Origin: Hydractinia symbiolongicarpus
Lineage: Eukaryota > Cnidaria > Hydrozoa > Anthoathecata > Hydractiniidae
Assembly (NCBI RefSeq): GCF_029227915.1
Contig: NC_079876.1
Span: forward strand, 17,546,001 to 17,610,000
Reading direction: 5' to 3'
Length of the DNA stretch: 64,000 bases
Both the position numbers and the translations under genes were made by a program. The notes beneath the pieces were generated by a model. It did no database searches and was not told the origin of the DNA. It saw nothing but the letters and a program-made list of their open reading frames with translations. Below, piece after piece: positions 1 through 10,676 of this stretch. Positions within the stretch are counted from its first letter, which is position 1; each line of letters opens with the position of its first letter.

Positions 1-63
1 AGATGCCCTTATTTTGATCGCGAAAGTACCTTACCTGTAATAACTCCAACAATACTTCTTTCA

Positions 64-135
64 GCGTCGGTGGTGTAAAGGTTAGCATTTTTGCCTTCCA
101 AGCAATAGATCCGGGTTCGATTCCGGGCCGACGCA
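64..135 (+). tRNA. tRNA-Gly(UCC), two changes
   Basis: Full length. G27 to T in the anticodon stem and C62 to G in the T stem each break one pair. Confidence 0.75.
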
Positions 136-343
136 TTTCGCTACTAAATTACATGTTCTAGTCTATTAAATTCAGTACGTGTCGTTTCTACTTTGAAGGT
201 GATTAGGAGGGCGCTAATTTTGTTTGGGCAGTTAATGTTTTCAAGTTGTGAAGACACAAGGGAAATGCATATAATACGAAGGATGTCCTTACTTTGATCG
301 CGAAAGTACCTTACCTGCAATAACTCCAACAATACTTTTGTCA

Positions 344-415
344 GCGTCGGTGGTGTAAAGGTTAGCATTGTTGTCTTCCAAGCAATAGATCCGGGTTCGG
401 TTCCCGGCCGACGCA
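344..415 (+). tRNA. tRNA-Gly(UCC), near consensus
   Basis: C31 to T (wobble pair kept) and T-loop A to G, making the B box GGTTCGGTTCC. Confidence 0.82.
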
Positions 416-621
416 TTTCGCTGCTAGATTACATGTTCCAGTCTGTTAAATTCAGTACGTGTCGTTTCTACTTTGAAGGTGATTAGCAGGGCAAATATTG
501 TTTGGACAGTTAATGTTTTCAAGTTGTGAAGACACAAAAGAAATGCATGTAATACGAAAGATGCCCTTATTTTGATCGCGAAAGTGCCTTACCTGTAATA
601 ACTCTAACAATTATCCTGTCA

Positions 622-693
622 GCGTCGGTGGTGTAAAGGTTAGCATTGTTGCCTTCCAAGCAATAGATCCGGGTTCGATACCCGGCCGACGCA
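622..693 (+). tRNA. tRNA-Gly(UCC), near consensus
   Basis: One change: B box GGTTCGATACC. Its 5' edge is the left boundary of the 3,882-bp duplication. Confidence 0.88.
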
Positions 694-899
694 TTTGGCT
701 GCTAGACTACATGTTACAGTCTATTAAATTGAGTACGTGCCGTTTCTACTTTGAAGGTAACTAGGAGGGCAAATTTTGTTTGGACAGTTAATGTTTTCAA
801 GTTGTGAAAACTCAAGGGAAGTGCATATAATACGAAAGATGCCCTTATTTTGATCGCGAAAGTGCCTTACCTGTCATAACTCCAACAATTCTGCTATCA

Positions 900-971
900 G
901 CGTCGGTGGTGTAAAGGTTGACATTGTTGCCTTCCAAGCAATAGATCCGGGTTCGATTCCCGGCCGACGCA
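900..971 (+). tRNA. tRNA-Gly(UCC), family D
   Basis: D arm reads GTTGACATT; the D stem still pairs (GTGT with ACAT). Rest is consensus. Confidence 0.82.
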
Positions 972-1176
972 TTTGGATGTTAGATTTCATGTTCTAGTTT
1001 ATTAAATTCAGTTTTTGTGGTTCCTAGTTAAAAGATGATTAGGAGGACAAATTTTTTTTGACACTTATTATTTTCCAGTTGTGAAGACACAAGGGAAATG
1101 CATATAATACGTAAGATGCCCTTATTTTGATCGCGAAAGTACCTTACCTGCCATAACTCCAACAATTCTGCTGTCA

Positions 1177-1248
1177 GCGTCGGTGGTGTAAAGGTTGACA
1201 TTGTTGCCTTCCAAGCAATAGATCCGGGTTCGATTCCAAGCCGACGCA
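1177..1248 (+). pseudogene. tRNA-Gly(UCC)-like, family D
   Basis: D arm GTTGACATT plus T-stem 3' strand CCAAG, two mispairs. Confidence 0.75.
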
Positions 1249-1288
1249 TTTGGCTGTTAGATTTCATGTTCTAGTCTATTAAATTCAG

Positions 1289-1293
1289 TTTTT
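1289..1293 (+). terminator. T5 run ~40 bp downstream of tRNA (example of TCAGTTTTTGTGG flank)
   Basis: In monomers with this flank the first T-run of four or more is TTTTT about 40 bp past the tRNA, followed by a T7-T8 run about 45 bp later. It is a plausible Pol III stop that would leave a ~40-nt trailer containing the CTAGA/TCTAG repeat. Confidence 0.5.
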
Positions 1294-1453
1294 GTGGTTC
1301 CTACTTAAAAGATGATTAGGAGGGCAACTTGTTTTTGCCAGCTAATGTTTTCAAGTTGTGCAGACACAAGGGAAATGCATATAATACGAAAGATGTCCTT
1401 ACTTTGATCGCGAAAGTACCTTACTTGCAATAACTCCAACAATTCTGCTGTCA

Positions 1454-1525
1454 GCGTCGGTGGTGTAAATGTTAGCATTGTGGCTTTCCAAGCAATAGAT
1501 CCGGGTTTGATTCCCGGCCGACGCA
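1454..1525 (+). pseudogene. tRNA-Gly(UCC)-like
   Basis: AAATG in the D loop, GTGGC anticodon stem, loop TTTCCAA, B box GGTTTGATTCC. Confidence 0.72.
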
Positions 1526-1730
1526 TTTGGCTGTTAGATTTCATGTTCTAGTCTATTAAATTCAGTTTTTGTGGTTCCTACTTAAAAGATGATTAGGAGG
1601 ACAAATTTTTTTTGACACTTATTGTTTTCAAGTTGTGAAGACACAAGGGAAATGCATATAATTCTAAAGATGCCCTTATTTTGATCGCCAAAGTACCTTA
1701 CCTGTAATAACTCCAACAATACTTCTGTCA

Positions 1731-1802
1731 GCGTCGGTGGTGTAAAGGTTAGCATTGTTGCCTTCCACGCAATAGATCCGGGTTCGATTCCCGGCCGACG
1801 CA
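1731..1802 (+). tRNA. tRNA-Gly(UCC), one change
   Basis: Anticodon loop CTTCCAC (A38 to C); otherwise consensus. Confidence 0.88.
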
Positions 1803-2010
1803 TTTCGCTACTAAATTACATGTTCTAGTCTATTAAATTCAGTACGTGTCGTTTCTACTTTGAAGGTGATTAGGAGGGCGCTAATTTTGTTTGGGCAGTT
1901 AATGTTTTCAAGTTGTGAAGACACAAGGGAAATGCATATAATACGTAAGATGCCCTTATTTTGATTGCGAAAGTACCTTACCTGTCATAACTCCAACAAT
2001 TCTGCTGTCA

Positions 2011-2082
2011 GTGTCGGTGGTGTTAAGGTTGACATTGTTGCCTTCCAAGCAATAGATCCGGGTTTGATTCCCGGCCGACGCA
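2011..2082 (+). pseudogene. tRNA-Gly(UCC)-like, family D
   Basis: Acceptor GTGTCGG, A box TGGTGTTAAGG, D arm GTTGACATT, B box GGTTTGATTCC. Confidence 0.72.
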
Positions 2083-2286
2083 TTTGGCTGTTAGATTTCA
2101 TGGTCTAGTCTATTAAATTCAGTTTTTGTGGTTCCTACTTAAAAGATGATTGGAGGACAAAATTTTTTTGACACTTATTGTTTTCAAGTTGTGAAGACAC
2201 AAGGGAAATGCATATAATTCTAAAGATGCCCTTATTTTGATCGCGAAAGCACCTTACCTGTAATAACTCCAACAATTCTTCTGTCA

Positions 2287-2358
2287 GAGTCGGTGGTGTA
2301 AAGGTTAGCATTGTTGCCTTCCAAGCAATAGATCCGGGTTCGATTCCCGGCCGATGCA
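2287..2358 (+). pseudogene. tRNA-Gly(UCC)-like, acceptor damaged
   Basis: GAGTCGG against CCGATGC: A2 mispairs, G3 wobbles. Internal boxes intact. Confidence 0.72.
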
Positions 2359-2564
2359 TTTCGCTACTAAATTACATGTTCTAGTCTATTAAATTTAGTA
2401 CGTGTCGTTTCTACCTTGAAGGTGATTAGCAGGGCAAATTTTGTTTGGACAGTTAATGCTTTCAAGTTGTGAAGACACAAGGGAAATGCATATAATACGA
2501 AGGATGCACTTATTTTGATCGCGAAAGTGCCTTACCTGCAATACCTCCAACAATTATGCTGTCA

Positions 2565-2635
2565 GCGTCGGTGGTGTAAAGGTTAGTATTGTTGCCTTCC
2601 GAGCAATAGATCCGGGTTTGATTCCTGGCCGCGCA
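2565..2635 (+). pseudogene. tRNA-Gly(UCC)-like, 71 nt
   Basis: One base lost from the 3' acceptor strand (CCGCGCA); loop CTTCCGA; B box GGTTTGATTCC. Confidence 0.75.
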
Positions 2636-2840
2636 TTTGGCTGTTAGATTTCATGTTCTAGTCTATTAAATTCAGTACGTGTCGTTTCTACTTTGAAGAT
2701 GATTAGGAAGGCAACTTGTTTTTGCCAGAAAATGTATTCAAGTTGTGGAGACACAAGGGAAATGCATATAATACGTAAGATGCCCTTATTTTGATCGCGA
2801 AAGTGCCTTACCTGTCATAACTCCAACAATTCTGCTGTCA

Positions 2841-2912
2841 GCGTCGGTGGTGTAAAGATTAGCATTGTGGCCTTCCAAGCAATACATCCGGGTTCGAATC
2901 CCGGCCGACGCA
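2841..2912 (+). tRNA. tRNA-Gly(UCC), family R
   Basis: AAAGATTAGC, GTGGC stem, variable TACAT, B box GGTTCGAATCC (fits the consensus). Confidence 0.75.
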
Positions 2913-3116
2913 TTTGGCTGTTAGATTTCATGTTCTAGTCTATTAAATTCAGTTTTTGTGGTTCCTACTTAAAAGATGATTAGGAGGACAAATTCTTTTG
3001 ACACTTATTGTTTTCAAGTTGTGAAAACACAAGGGAAGTGCATATAATACGAAAGATGCCCTTATTTTGATCGCGAAAGTACCTTACCCGCAATAACTCC
3101 AACAATTCTGCTGCCA

Positions 3117-3187
3117 CCGGCGGTGGTGTAAAGGTTAGTATTGTTGCCTTCCAAGCAATAGATCCGGTTTCGATTCCGGCCGACGCA
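3117..3187 (+). pseudogene. tRNA-Gly(UCC)-like, mosaic M, 71 nt
   Basis: CCGGCGG acceptor strand and short T stem of family S but consensus CCGACGCA end. Confidence 0.75.
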
Positions 3188-3392
3188 TTTCGCTACTAGA
3201 TTACATGTTCTAGTCTATTAAATTGAATACGTGTCGTTTCTACTTTGAAGATGATTAGGAGAGCAACTTGTTTTTGCCAGAAAATGTATTCAAGTTGTGA
3301 AGACACAAGGGAAATGCATATAATACGTAAGATGCCCTTATTTTGATCGCGAAAGTGCCTTACCTGTCATAACTCCAACAATTCTGCTGTCA

Positions 3393-3464
3393 GCGTCGGT
3401 GGTGTAAAGGTTGACATTGTTGCCTTCCAAGCAATAGATCCGGGTTCGATTCCAAGCCGACGCA
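3393..3464 (+). pseudogene. tRNA-Gly(UCC)-like, family D
   Basis: Same changes as the copy at 1177 (GTTGACATT, CCAAG). Confidence 0.75.
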
Positions 3465-3669
3465 TTTGGCTGTTAGATTTCATGTTCTAGTCTATTAAAT
3501 TCAGTTTTTGTGGTTCCTATTTAAAAGATGATTAGGAGGGCAACTTGTTTTTGCCAGCTAATGTTTTCAAGTTGTGCAGACACAAGGGAAAGGCATATAA
3601 TACGAAAGATGTCCTTACTTTGATCGCGAAAGTAACTTACTTGCAATAACTCCAACAATTCTGCTGTCA

Positions 3670-3741
3670 GCGTCGGTGGTGTAAATGTTAGCATTGTGGC
3701 TTTCCAAGTAATAGATCCGGGTTTGATTTCCGGCCGACGCA
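3670..3741 (+). pseudogene. tRNA-Gly(UCC)-like
   Basis: AAATG, GTGGC stem, loop TTTCCAA, AAGTA, and B box GGTTTGATTTC. Confidence 0.72.
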
Positions 3742-3946
3742 TTTGGCTGTTAGATTTCATGTTCTAGTCTATTAAATTCAGTTTTTGTGGTTCCTATTTA
3801 AAAGATGATTAGGAGGACAAATTTTTTTTGACACTTATTGTTTTCAAGTTGTGAAGACACAAGGGAAATGCATATAATTCTAAAGATGCCCTTATTTTGA
3901 ACGCCAAAATACCTTACCTGTAATAACTCCAACAATACTTCTGTCA

Positions 3947-4018
3947 GCGTCAATGGTGTAAAGATTAGCATTGTTGCCTTCCAAGCAATAGATCCAGGTT
4001 CGATTCCCGGCCGACGCA
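3947..4018 (+). pseudogene. tRNA-Gly(UCC)-like, acceptor damaged
   Basis: GCGTCAA acceptor strand breaks two pairs; AAAGATTAGC; T stem CCAGG. Confidence 0.72.
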
Positions 4019-4226
4019 TTTCGCTACTAATTTACATGTTCTAGTCTATTAAATTCAGTACGTGTCGTTTCTACTTTGAAGGTGATTAGGAGGGCGCTAA
4101 TTTTGTTTGGGCAGTTAATGTTTTCAAGTTGTGAAGACAGAAGGGAAATGCATATAATACGTAAGATGCCCTTATTTTAATTGCGAAAGTACCTTACCTG
4201 TCATAACTCCAACAATTCTGCTGTCA

Positions 4227-4298
4227 GCGTCGGTGGTGTTAAGGTTGACATTGTTGCCTTCCAAGCAATAGATCCGGGTTTGATTCCCGGCCGACGCA
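4227..4298 (+). pseudogene. tRNA-Gly(UCC)-like, family D
   Basis: A box TGGTGTTAAGG, GTTGACATT and B box GGTTTGATTCC; acceptor intact. Confidence 0.7.
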
Positions 4299-4503
4299 TT
4301 TGGCTGTTAGATTTCATGTTCTAGTCTATTAAATTCAGTTTTTGTGGTTCCTACTTAAAAGATGATTAGGAGGGCCAATTTTTTTTGACACTTATAGTTT
4401 TCAAGTTGTGAAGACACAAGGCAAATGCATATAATTCTAAAGATGCCCTTATTTTGATCGCGAAAGTACCTTAACTGTAATAACTCCAACAATTCTTTTG
4501 TCA

Positions 4504-4575
4504 GCGTCGGTGGTGTAAAGGTTAGCATTGTTGCCTTCCAAGCAATAGATCCGGGTTCGATACCCGGCCGACGCA
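4504..4575 (+). tRNA. tRNA-Gly(UCC), near consensus
   Basis: Second copy of the tRNA at 622 (+3,882 bp), B box GGTTCGATACC. Confidence 0.88.
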
Positions 4576-4781
4576 TTTGGCTGCTAGACTACATGTTACA
4601 GTCTATTAAATTGAGTACGTGCCGTTTCTACTTTGAAGGTAACTAGGAGGGCAAATTTTGTTTGGACAGTTAATGTTTTCAAGTTGTGAAAACTCAAGGG
4701 AAGTGCATATAATACGAAAGATGCCCTTATTTTGATCGCGAAAGTGCCTTACCTGTCATAACTCCAACAATTCTGCTATCA

Positions 4782-4853
4782 GCGTCGGTGGTGTAAAGGT
4801 TGACATTGTTGCCTTCCAAGCAATAGATCCGGGTTCGATTCCCGGCCGACGCA
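4782..4853 (+). tRNA. tRNA-Gly(UCC), family D
   Basis: Duplicate of 900. Confidence 0.82.
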
Positions 4854-5058
4854 TTTGGATGTTAGATTTCATGTTCTAGTTTATTAAATTCAGTTTTTGT
4901 GGTTCCTAGTTAAAAGATGATTAGGAGGACAAATTTTTTTTGACACTTATTATTTTCCAGTTGTGAAGACACAAGGGAAATGCATATAATACGTAAGATG
5001 CCCTTATTTTGATCGCGAAAGTACCTTACCTGCCATAACTCCAACAATTCTGCTGTCA

Positions 5059-5130
5059 GCGTCGGTGGTGTAAAGGTTGACATTGTTGCCTTCCAAGCAA
5101 TAGATCCGGGTTCGATTCCAAGCCGACGCA
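5059..5130 (+). pseudogene. tRNA-Gly(UCC)-like, family D
   Basis: Duplicate of 1177. Confidence 0.75.
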
Positions 5131-5335
5131 TTTGGCTGTTAGATTTCATGTTCTAGTCTATTAAATTCAGTTTTTGTGGTTCCTACTTAAAAGATGATTA
5201 GGAGGGCAACTTGTTTTTGCCAGCTAATGTTTTCAAGTTGTGCAGACACAAGGGAAATGCATATAATACGAAAGATGTCCTTACTTTGATCGCGAAAGTA
5301 CCTTACTTGCAATAACTCCAACAATTCTGCTGTCA

Positions 5336-5407
5336 GCGTCGGTGGTGTAAATGTTAGCATTGTGGCTTTCCAAGCAATAGATCCGGGTTTGATTCCCGGC
5401 CGACGCA
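5336..5407 (+). pseudogene. tRNA-Gly(UCC)-like
   Basis: Duplicate of 1454. Confidence 0.72.
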
Positions 5408-5612
5408 TTTGGCTGTTAGATTTCATGTTCTAGTCTATTAAATTCAGTTTTTGTGGTTCCTACTTAAAAGATGATTAGGAGGACAAATTTTTTTTGACAC
5501 TTATTGTTTTCAAGTTGTGAAGACACAAGGGAAATGCATATAATTCTAAAGATGCCCTTATTTTGATCGCCAAAGTACCTTACCTGTAATAACTCCAACA
5601 ATACTTCTGTCA

Positions 5613-5684
5613 GCGTCGGTGGTGTAAAGGTTAGCATTGTTGCCTTCCACGCAATAGATCCGGGTTCGATTCCCGGCCGACGCA
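5613..5684 (+). tRNA. tRNA-Gly(UCC), one change
   Basis: Duplicate of 1731 (A38 to C). Confidence 0.88.
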
Positions 5685-5892
5685 TTTCGCTACTAAATTA
5701 CATGTTCTAGTCTATTAAATTCAGTACGTGTCGTTTCTACTTTGAAGGTGATTAGGAGGGCGCTAATTTTGTTTGGGCAGTTAATGTTTTCAAGTTGTGA
5801 AGACACAAGGGAAATGCATATAATGCGTAAGATGCCCTTATTTTGATTGCGAAAGTACCTTACCTGTCATAACTCCAACAATTCTGCTGTCA

Positions 5893-5964
5893 GTGTCGGT
5901 GGTGTTAAGGTTGACATTGTTGCCTTCCAAGCAATAGATCCGGGTTTGATTCCCGGCCGACGCA
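5893..5964 (+). pseudogene. tRNA-Gly(UCC)-like, family D
   Basis: Duplicate of 2011; its upstream flank has TAATGCG, one of the few differences between the two 3,882-bp copies. Confidence 0.72.
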
Positions 5965-6168
5965 TTTGGCTGTTAGATTTCATGGTCTAGTCTATTAAAT
6001 TCAGTTTTTGTGGTTCCTACTTAAAAGATGATTGGAGGACAAAATTTTTTTGACACTTATTGTTTTCAAGTTGTGAAGACACAAGGGAAATGCATATAAT
6101 TCTAAAGATGCCCTTATTTTGATCGCGAAAGCACCTTACCTGTAATAACTCCAACAATTCTTCTGTCA

Positions 6169-6240
6169 GAGTCGGTGGTGTAAAGGTTAGCATTGTTGCC
6201 TTCCAAGCAATAGATCCGGGTTCGATTCCCGGCCGATGCA
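6169..6240 (+). pseudogene. tRNA-Gly(UCC)-like, acceptor damaged
   Basis: Duplicate of 2287. Confidence 0.72.
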
Positions 6241-6446
6241 TTTCGCTACTAAATTACATGTTCTAGTCTATTAAATTTAGTACGTGTCGTTTCTACCTTG
6301 AAGGTGATTAGCAGGGCAAATTTTGTTTGGACAGTTAATGCTTTCAAGTTGTGAAGACACAAGGGAAATGCATATAATACGAAGGATGCACTTATTTTGA
6401 TCGCGAAAGTGCCTTACCTGCAATACCTCCAACAATTATGCTGTCA

Positions 6447-6517
6447 GCGTCGGTGGTGTAAAGGTTAGTATTGTTGCCTTCCGAGCAATAGATCCGGGTT
6501 TGATTCCTGGCCGCGCA
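6447..6517 (+). pseudogene. tRNA-Gly(UCC)-like, 71 nt
   Basis: Duplicate of 2565. Confidence 0.75.
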
Positions 6518-6722
6518 TTTGGCTGTTAGATTTCATGTTCTAGTCTATTAAATTCAGTACGTGTCGTTTCTACTTTGAAGATGATTAGGAAGGCAACTTG
6601 TTTTTGCCAGAAAATGTATTCAAGTTGTGGAGACACAAGGGAAATGCATATAATACGTAAGATGCCCTTATTTTGATCGCGAAAGTGCCTTACCTGTCAT
6701 AACTCCAACAATTCTGCTGTCA

Positions 6723-6794
6723 GCGTCGGTGGTGTAAAGATTAGCATTGTGGCCTTCCAAGCAATACATCCGGGTTCGAATCCCGGCCGACGCA
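6723..6794 (+). tRNA. tRNA-Gly(UCC), family R
   Basis: Duplicate of 2841. Confidence 0.75.
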
Positions 6795-6998
6795 TTTGGC
6801 TGTTAGATTTCATGTTCTAGTCTATTAAATTCAGTTTTTGTGGTTCCTACTTAAAAGATGATTAGGAGGACAAATTCTTTTGACACTTATTGTTTTCAAG
6901 TTGTGAAAACACAAGGGAAGTGCATATAATACGAAAGATGCCCTTATTTTGATCGCGAAAGTACTTTACCCGCAATAACTCCAACAATTCTGCTGCCA

Positions 6999-7069
6999 CC
7001 GGCGGTGGTGTAAAGGTTAGTATTGTTGCCTTCCAAGCAATAGATCCGGTTTCGATTCCGGCCGACGCA
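6999..7069 (+). pseudogene. tRNA-Gly(UCC)-like, mosaic M, 71 nt
   Basis: Duplicate of 3117. Confidence 0.75.
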
Positions 7070-7274
7070 TTTCGCTACTAGATTACATGTTCTAGTCTAT
7101 TAAATTGAATACGTGTCGTTTCTACTTTGAAGATGATTAGGAGAGCAACTTGTTTTTGCCAGAAAATGTATTCAAGTTGTGAAGACACAAGGGAAATGCA
7201 TATAATACGTAAGATGCCCTTATTTTGATCGCGAAAGTGCCTTACCTGTCATAACTCCAACAATTCTGCTGTCA

Positions 7275-7346
7275 GCGTCGGTGGTGTAAAGGTTGACATT
7301 GTTGCCTTCCAAGCAATAGATCCGGGTTCGATTCCAAGCCGACGCA
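7275..7346 (+). pseudogene. tRNA-Gly(UCC)-like, family D
   Basis: Duplicate of 3393. Confidence 0.75.
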
Positions 7347-7551
7347 TTTGGCTGTTAGATTTCATGTTCTAGTCTATTAAATTCAGTTTTTGTGGTTCCT
7401 ATTTAAAAGATGATTAGGAGGGCAACTTGTTTTTGCCAGCTAATGTTTTCAAGTTGTGCAGACACAAGGGAAAGGCATATAATACGAAAGATGTCCTTAC
7501 TTTGATCGCGAAAGTAACTTACTTGCAATAACTCCAACAATTCTGCTGTCA

Positions 7552-7623
7552 GCGTCGGTGGTGTAAATGTTAGCATTGTGGCTTTCCAAGTAATAGATCC
7601 GGGTTTGATTTCCGGCCGACGCA
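7552..7623 (+). pseudogene. tRNA-Gly(UCC)-like
   Basis: Duplicate of 3670. Confidence 0.72.
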
Positions 7624-7828
7624 TTTGGCTGTTAGATTTCATGTTCTAGTCTATTAAATTCAGTTTTTGTGGTTCCTATTTAAAAGATGATTAGGAGGAC
7701 AAATTTTTTTTGACACTTATTGTTTTCAAGTTGTGAAGACACAAGGGAAATGCATATAATTCTAAAGATGCCCTTATTTTGAACGCCAAAATACCTTACC
7801 TGTAATAACTCCAACAATACTTCTGTCA

Positions 7829-7900
7829 GCGTCAATGGTGTAAAGATTAGCATTGTTGCCTTCCAAGCAATAGATCCAGGTTCGATTCCCGGCCGACGCA
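7829..7900 (+). pseudogene. tRNA-Gly(UCC)-like, acceptor damaged
   Basis: Duplicate of 3947. Confidence 0.72.
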
Positions 7901-8108
7901 TTTCGCTACTAATTTACATGTTCTAGTCTATTAAATTCAGTACGTGTCGTTTCTACTTTGAAGGTGATTAGGAGGGCGCTAATTTTGTTTGGGCAGTTAA
8001 TGTTTTCAAGTTGTGAAGACAGAAGGGAAATGCATATAATACGTAAGATGCCCTTATTTTAATTGCGAAAGTACCTTACCTGTCATAACTCCAACAATTC
8101 TGCTGTCA

Positions 8109-8180
8109 GCGTCGGTGGTGTTAAGGTTGACATTGTTGCCTTCCAAGCAATAGATCCGGGTTTGATTCCCGGCCGACGCA
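8109..8180 (+). pseudogene. tRNA-Gly(UCC)-like, family D
   Basis: Duplicate of 4227. Confidence 0.7.
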
Positions 8181-8385
8181 TTTGGCTGTTAGATTTCATG
8201 TTCTAGTCTATTAAATTCAGTTTTTGTGGTTCCTACTTAAAAGATGATTAGGAGGGCCAATTTTTTTTGACACTTATAGTTTTCAAGTTGTGAAGACACA
8301 AGGCAAATGCATATAATTCTAAAGATGCCCTTATTTTGATCGCGAAAGTACCTTAACTGTAATAACTCCAACAATTCTTTTGTCA

Positions 8386-8457
8386 GCGTCGGTGGTGTAA
8401 AGGTTAGCATTGTTGCCTTCCAAGCAATAGATCCGGGTTCGATTCCCGGCCGATGCA
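8386..8457 (+). tRNA. tRNA-Gly(UCC), one change
   Basis: C69 to T gives a G·U wobble at acceptor pair 3. The 3,882-bp homology ends inside this tRNA near 8443. Confidence 0.88.
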
Positions 8458-8663
8458 TATCGCTACTAAATTACATGTTCTAGTCTATTAAATTTAGTAC
8501 GTGTCATTTCTACCTTGAAGGTGATTAGCAGGGCAAATTTTGTTTGGACAGTTAATGCTTTCAAGTTGTGAAGACACAAGGGAAATGCATATAATACGAA
8601 GGATGCCCTTATTTTGATCGCGAAAGTGCCTTACCTGCAATACCTCCAACAATTCTGCTGTCA

Positions 8664-8735
8664 GCGTCGGTGGTGTAAAGATTAGCATTGTGGCCTTCCA
8701 AGCAATACATCCGGGTTCGAATCCCGGCCGAAGCA
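8664..8735 (+). tRNA. tRNA-Gly(UCC), family R
   Basis: Family R body with end CCGAAGCA, so G3 mispairs with A69. Confidence 0.7.
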
Positions 8736-8940
8736 TTTGGCTGTTAGATTTCATGTTCTAGTCTATTAAATTCAGTTTTTGTGGTTCCTACTTAAAAGAT
8801 GATTAGGAGGACAAATTTTTTTTGACACTTATTGTTTTCAAGTTCTGAAGACACAAGGGAAATGCATATAATTCTAAAGATGCCCTTATTTTGATCGCGA
8901 AAGTACCTTACCTGTAATAACTCCAACAATTCTTCTGTCA

Positions 8941-9012
8941 GCGTCGGTGGTGTGAAGGTTAGCATTGTTGCCTTCCAAGCAATAGATCCGGGTTCGATTC
9001 CAGGCCGACGCA
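8941..9012 (+). tRNA. tRNA-Gly(UCC), two changes
   Basis: A box TGGTGTGAAGG; T stem C62 to A. Confidence 0.78.
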
Positions 9013-9217
9013 CTTCGCTACTAGATTACATGTTCTAGTCTATTAAATTCAGTACATGTCGTTTCTACTTTGAAGATGATTAGGAGGGCAACTTGTTTTT
9101 GCCAGGAAATGTTTTCAAGTTGTGAAGAAACAAGGGAAATGCATATAATACGAAAGATGTCCTTACTTTGATAGCGAAAGTACCTTACCTGCAATAACTC
9201 CAACAATTCTTCTGTCA

Positions 9218-9289
9218 GCGTCAGTGGTGTAAGGGTTAGCATTGTTGCCTTCCAAGCAATAGATCCGGGTTTGATTCCCGGCCGACGCA
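9218..9289 (+). tRNA. tRNA-Gly(UCC), three changes
   Basis: Acceptor GCGTCAG, AAGGG D loop, B box GGTTTGATTCC. Confidence 0.68.
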
Positions 9290-9495
9290 TTTCGCTCCTA
9301 GATTACATGTTCTAGTCTATTAATTTCAGTACGTGTCGTTTCTACTTTGAAGGTGATTAGCAGGGCAAATATTGTTTGGACAGTTAATGTTTTCAAGTTG
9401 TGAAGACACAAGGGAAATGCATATAATGCGAAGGATGCCCTTATTTTGATCGCGAAAGTGCCTTACCTGCAATACCTTCAACAATTCTGCTGTCA

Positions 9496-9567
9496 GCGTC
9501 GGTGGTGTAAGAGTTATTATTTTTGTCTTCCAAGCAATAGATCCTGGTTCACCTTCCAGGTGACGCA
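9496..9567 (+). pseudogene. tRNA-Gly(UCC)-like, family P
   Basis: Degenerate D arm (GAGTTATTATTTTTGTC) and T arm CCTGGTTCACCTTCCAGG; anticodon TCC retained. Confidence 0.75.
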
Positions 9568-9772
9568 TATGGCTGCTAGATATGATGTTCTAGTCTATTA
9601 AATTCTGTACGTGTGGGTTGTCCTTTGAAGATGATTAGGACGGCAACTTGTTTTTGCCAGCTAATGTTTTCAAGTTGTGCAGACACAAGGGAAATGCATA
9701 TAATACGAAAGATGTCCTTACTTTGATCGCGAAAATACCTTACCTGCAATACCTCCAACAATTCTGCTGTCA

Positions 9773-9844
9773 GCGTCGGTGGTGTAAAAGTTATTATTTT
9801 TGTCTTCCAAGCAATAGATCCTGGTTCACTTCCCAGTTGACGCA
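9773..9844 (+). pseudogene. tRNA-Gly(UCC)-like, family P
   Basis: B box GGTTCACTTCC; end TTGACGCA keeps the acceptor stem through two G·U pairs. Confidence 0.75.
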
Positions 9845-10049
9845 TTTGGCTGCTAGATATGATGTTCTAGTCTATTAAATTCTGTACGTGTGGGTTCTCC
9901 TTTGAAGATGATTAGGAGGGCAACTTGTTTTTGCCAGGAAATGTTTTCAAGTGGTGAAGACACAAGGGAAATGTATATAATACGAAAGATGTCCTTACTT
10001 TGATCGCGAAAGTACCTTACCTGCAATAACTCCACCAATTCTTCTGTCA

Positions 10050-10121
10050 GCGTCGGTGGTGTAAAGGTTAGCATTGTTGCCTTCCAAGCAATAGATCCGG
10101 GTTCGATTCCCGGCCGACGCA
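10050..10121 (+). tRNA. trnG-UCC: tRNA-Gly(UCC), exact consensus
   Basis: All 72 positions match the array consensus; every cloverleaf stem pairs and both Pol III boxes are intact. Decodes glycine GGA codons (GGG by wobble). The sequence after the tRNA is ATTCGC, so no T-run is adjacent. Confidence 0.96.
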
Positions 10122-10327
10122 ATTCGCTGCTAGATTACATGTTCTAGTCTATTAAATTCAGTACGTGTCGTTTCTACTTTGAAGGTGATTAGCAGGGCAA
10201 ATATTGTTTGGACAGTTGATGTTTTCAAGTTGTGAAGACACAAGGGAAATGCATATAATACGAAAGATGTCCTTACTTTGATCGCGAAAGTACCTTACCT
10301 GCAATAACTCCAACAATTCTGCTGTCA

Positions 10328-10399
10328 GCGTCGGTGGTGTAAATGTTAGCATTGTGGCTTTCCAAGCAATAGATCCAGGTTCACCTCCCAGGTGACGCA
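10328..10399 (+). pseudogene. tRNA-Gly(UCC)-like, chimera
   Basis: 5' half AAATG/GTGGC/TTTCC as in 1454, joined to a P-type T arm (GGTTCACCTCC). Confidence 0.72.
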
Positions 10400-10604
10400 T
10401 ATGGCTCTTAGATATGATGTTCTAGTCTATTAAACTCTGTACGTGTGGGTTCTCCTTTGAAGATGATTGGGAGGGCAACTTGTTTTTGCCAGCTAATGCT
10501 TTCAAGTTGTGCAGACACAAGGGAAATGCATATAATACGAAAGATGTCCTTACTTTGATCGCGAAAATACCTTACCTGCAATAACTCCAACAATTCTGCT
10601 GTCA

Positions 10605-10676
10605 GCGTCGGTGGTGTAAATGTTAGCATTGTTGCCTTCCAAGCAATAGATCGCGATTCGATTCCCGGCGGACGCA
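10605..10676 (+). pseudogene. tRNA-Gly(UCC)-like, family Q
   Basis: T arm CGCGATTCGATTCCCGG with CGGACGCA end; two T-stem mispairs and G6-G66 clash. Confidence 0.73.

Larger units (their letters stand above)
617..8443. repeat. 3,882-bp tandem duplication (14 monomers, two copies)
   Basis: Copy A runs 617-4498 and copy B 4499-8380, with the match continuing to about 8443. Fourteen successive tRNA starts (622 to 4227) recur exactly 3,882 bp later. Only about three substitutions were found by eye, for example TAATACG at 1941 against TAATGCG at 5823, and ACCTTACCC at 3081 against ACTTTACCC at 6963. The left edge (~617) and right edge (~8443) both lie inside a tRNA core, as expected of unequal exchange between misaligned tRNA genes. 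Confidence 0.93.

Noticed and set aside
617-8443. Assembly artefact as sole explanation for near-identical blocks
   Set aside because: Cannot be excluded without reads, but the copies carry private substitutions, and several duplications of different period occur in the window, as expected of a real satellite.
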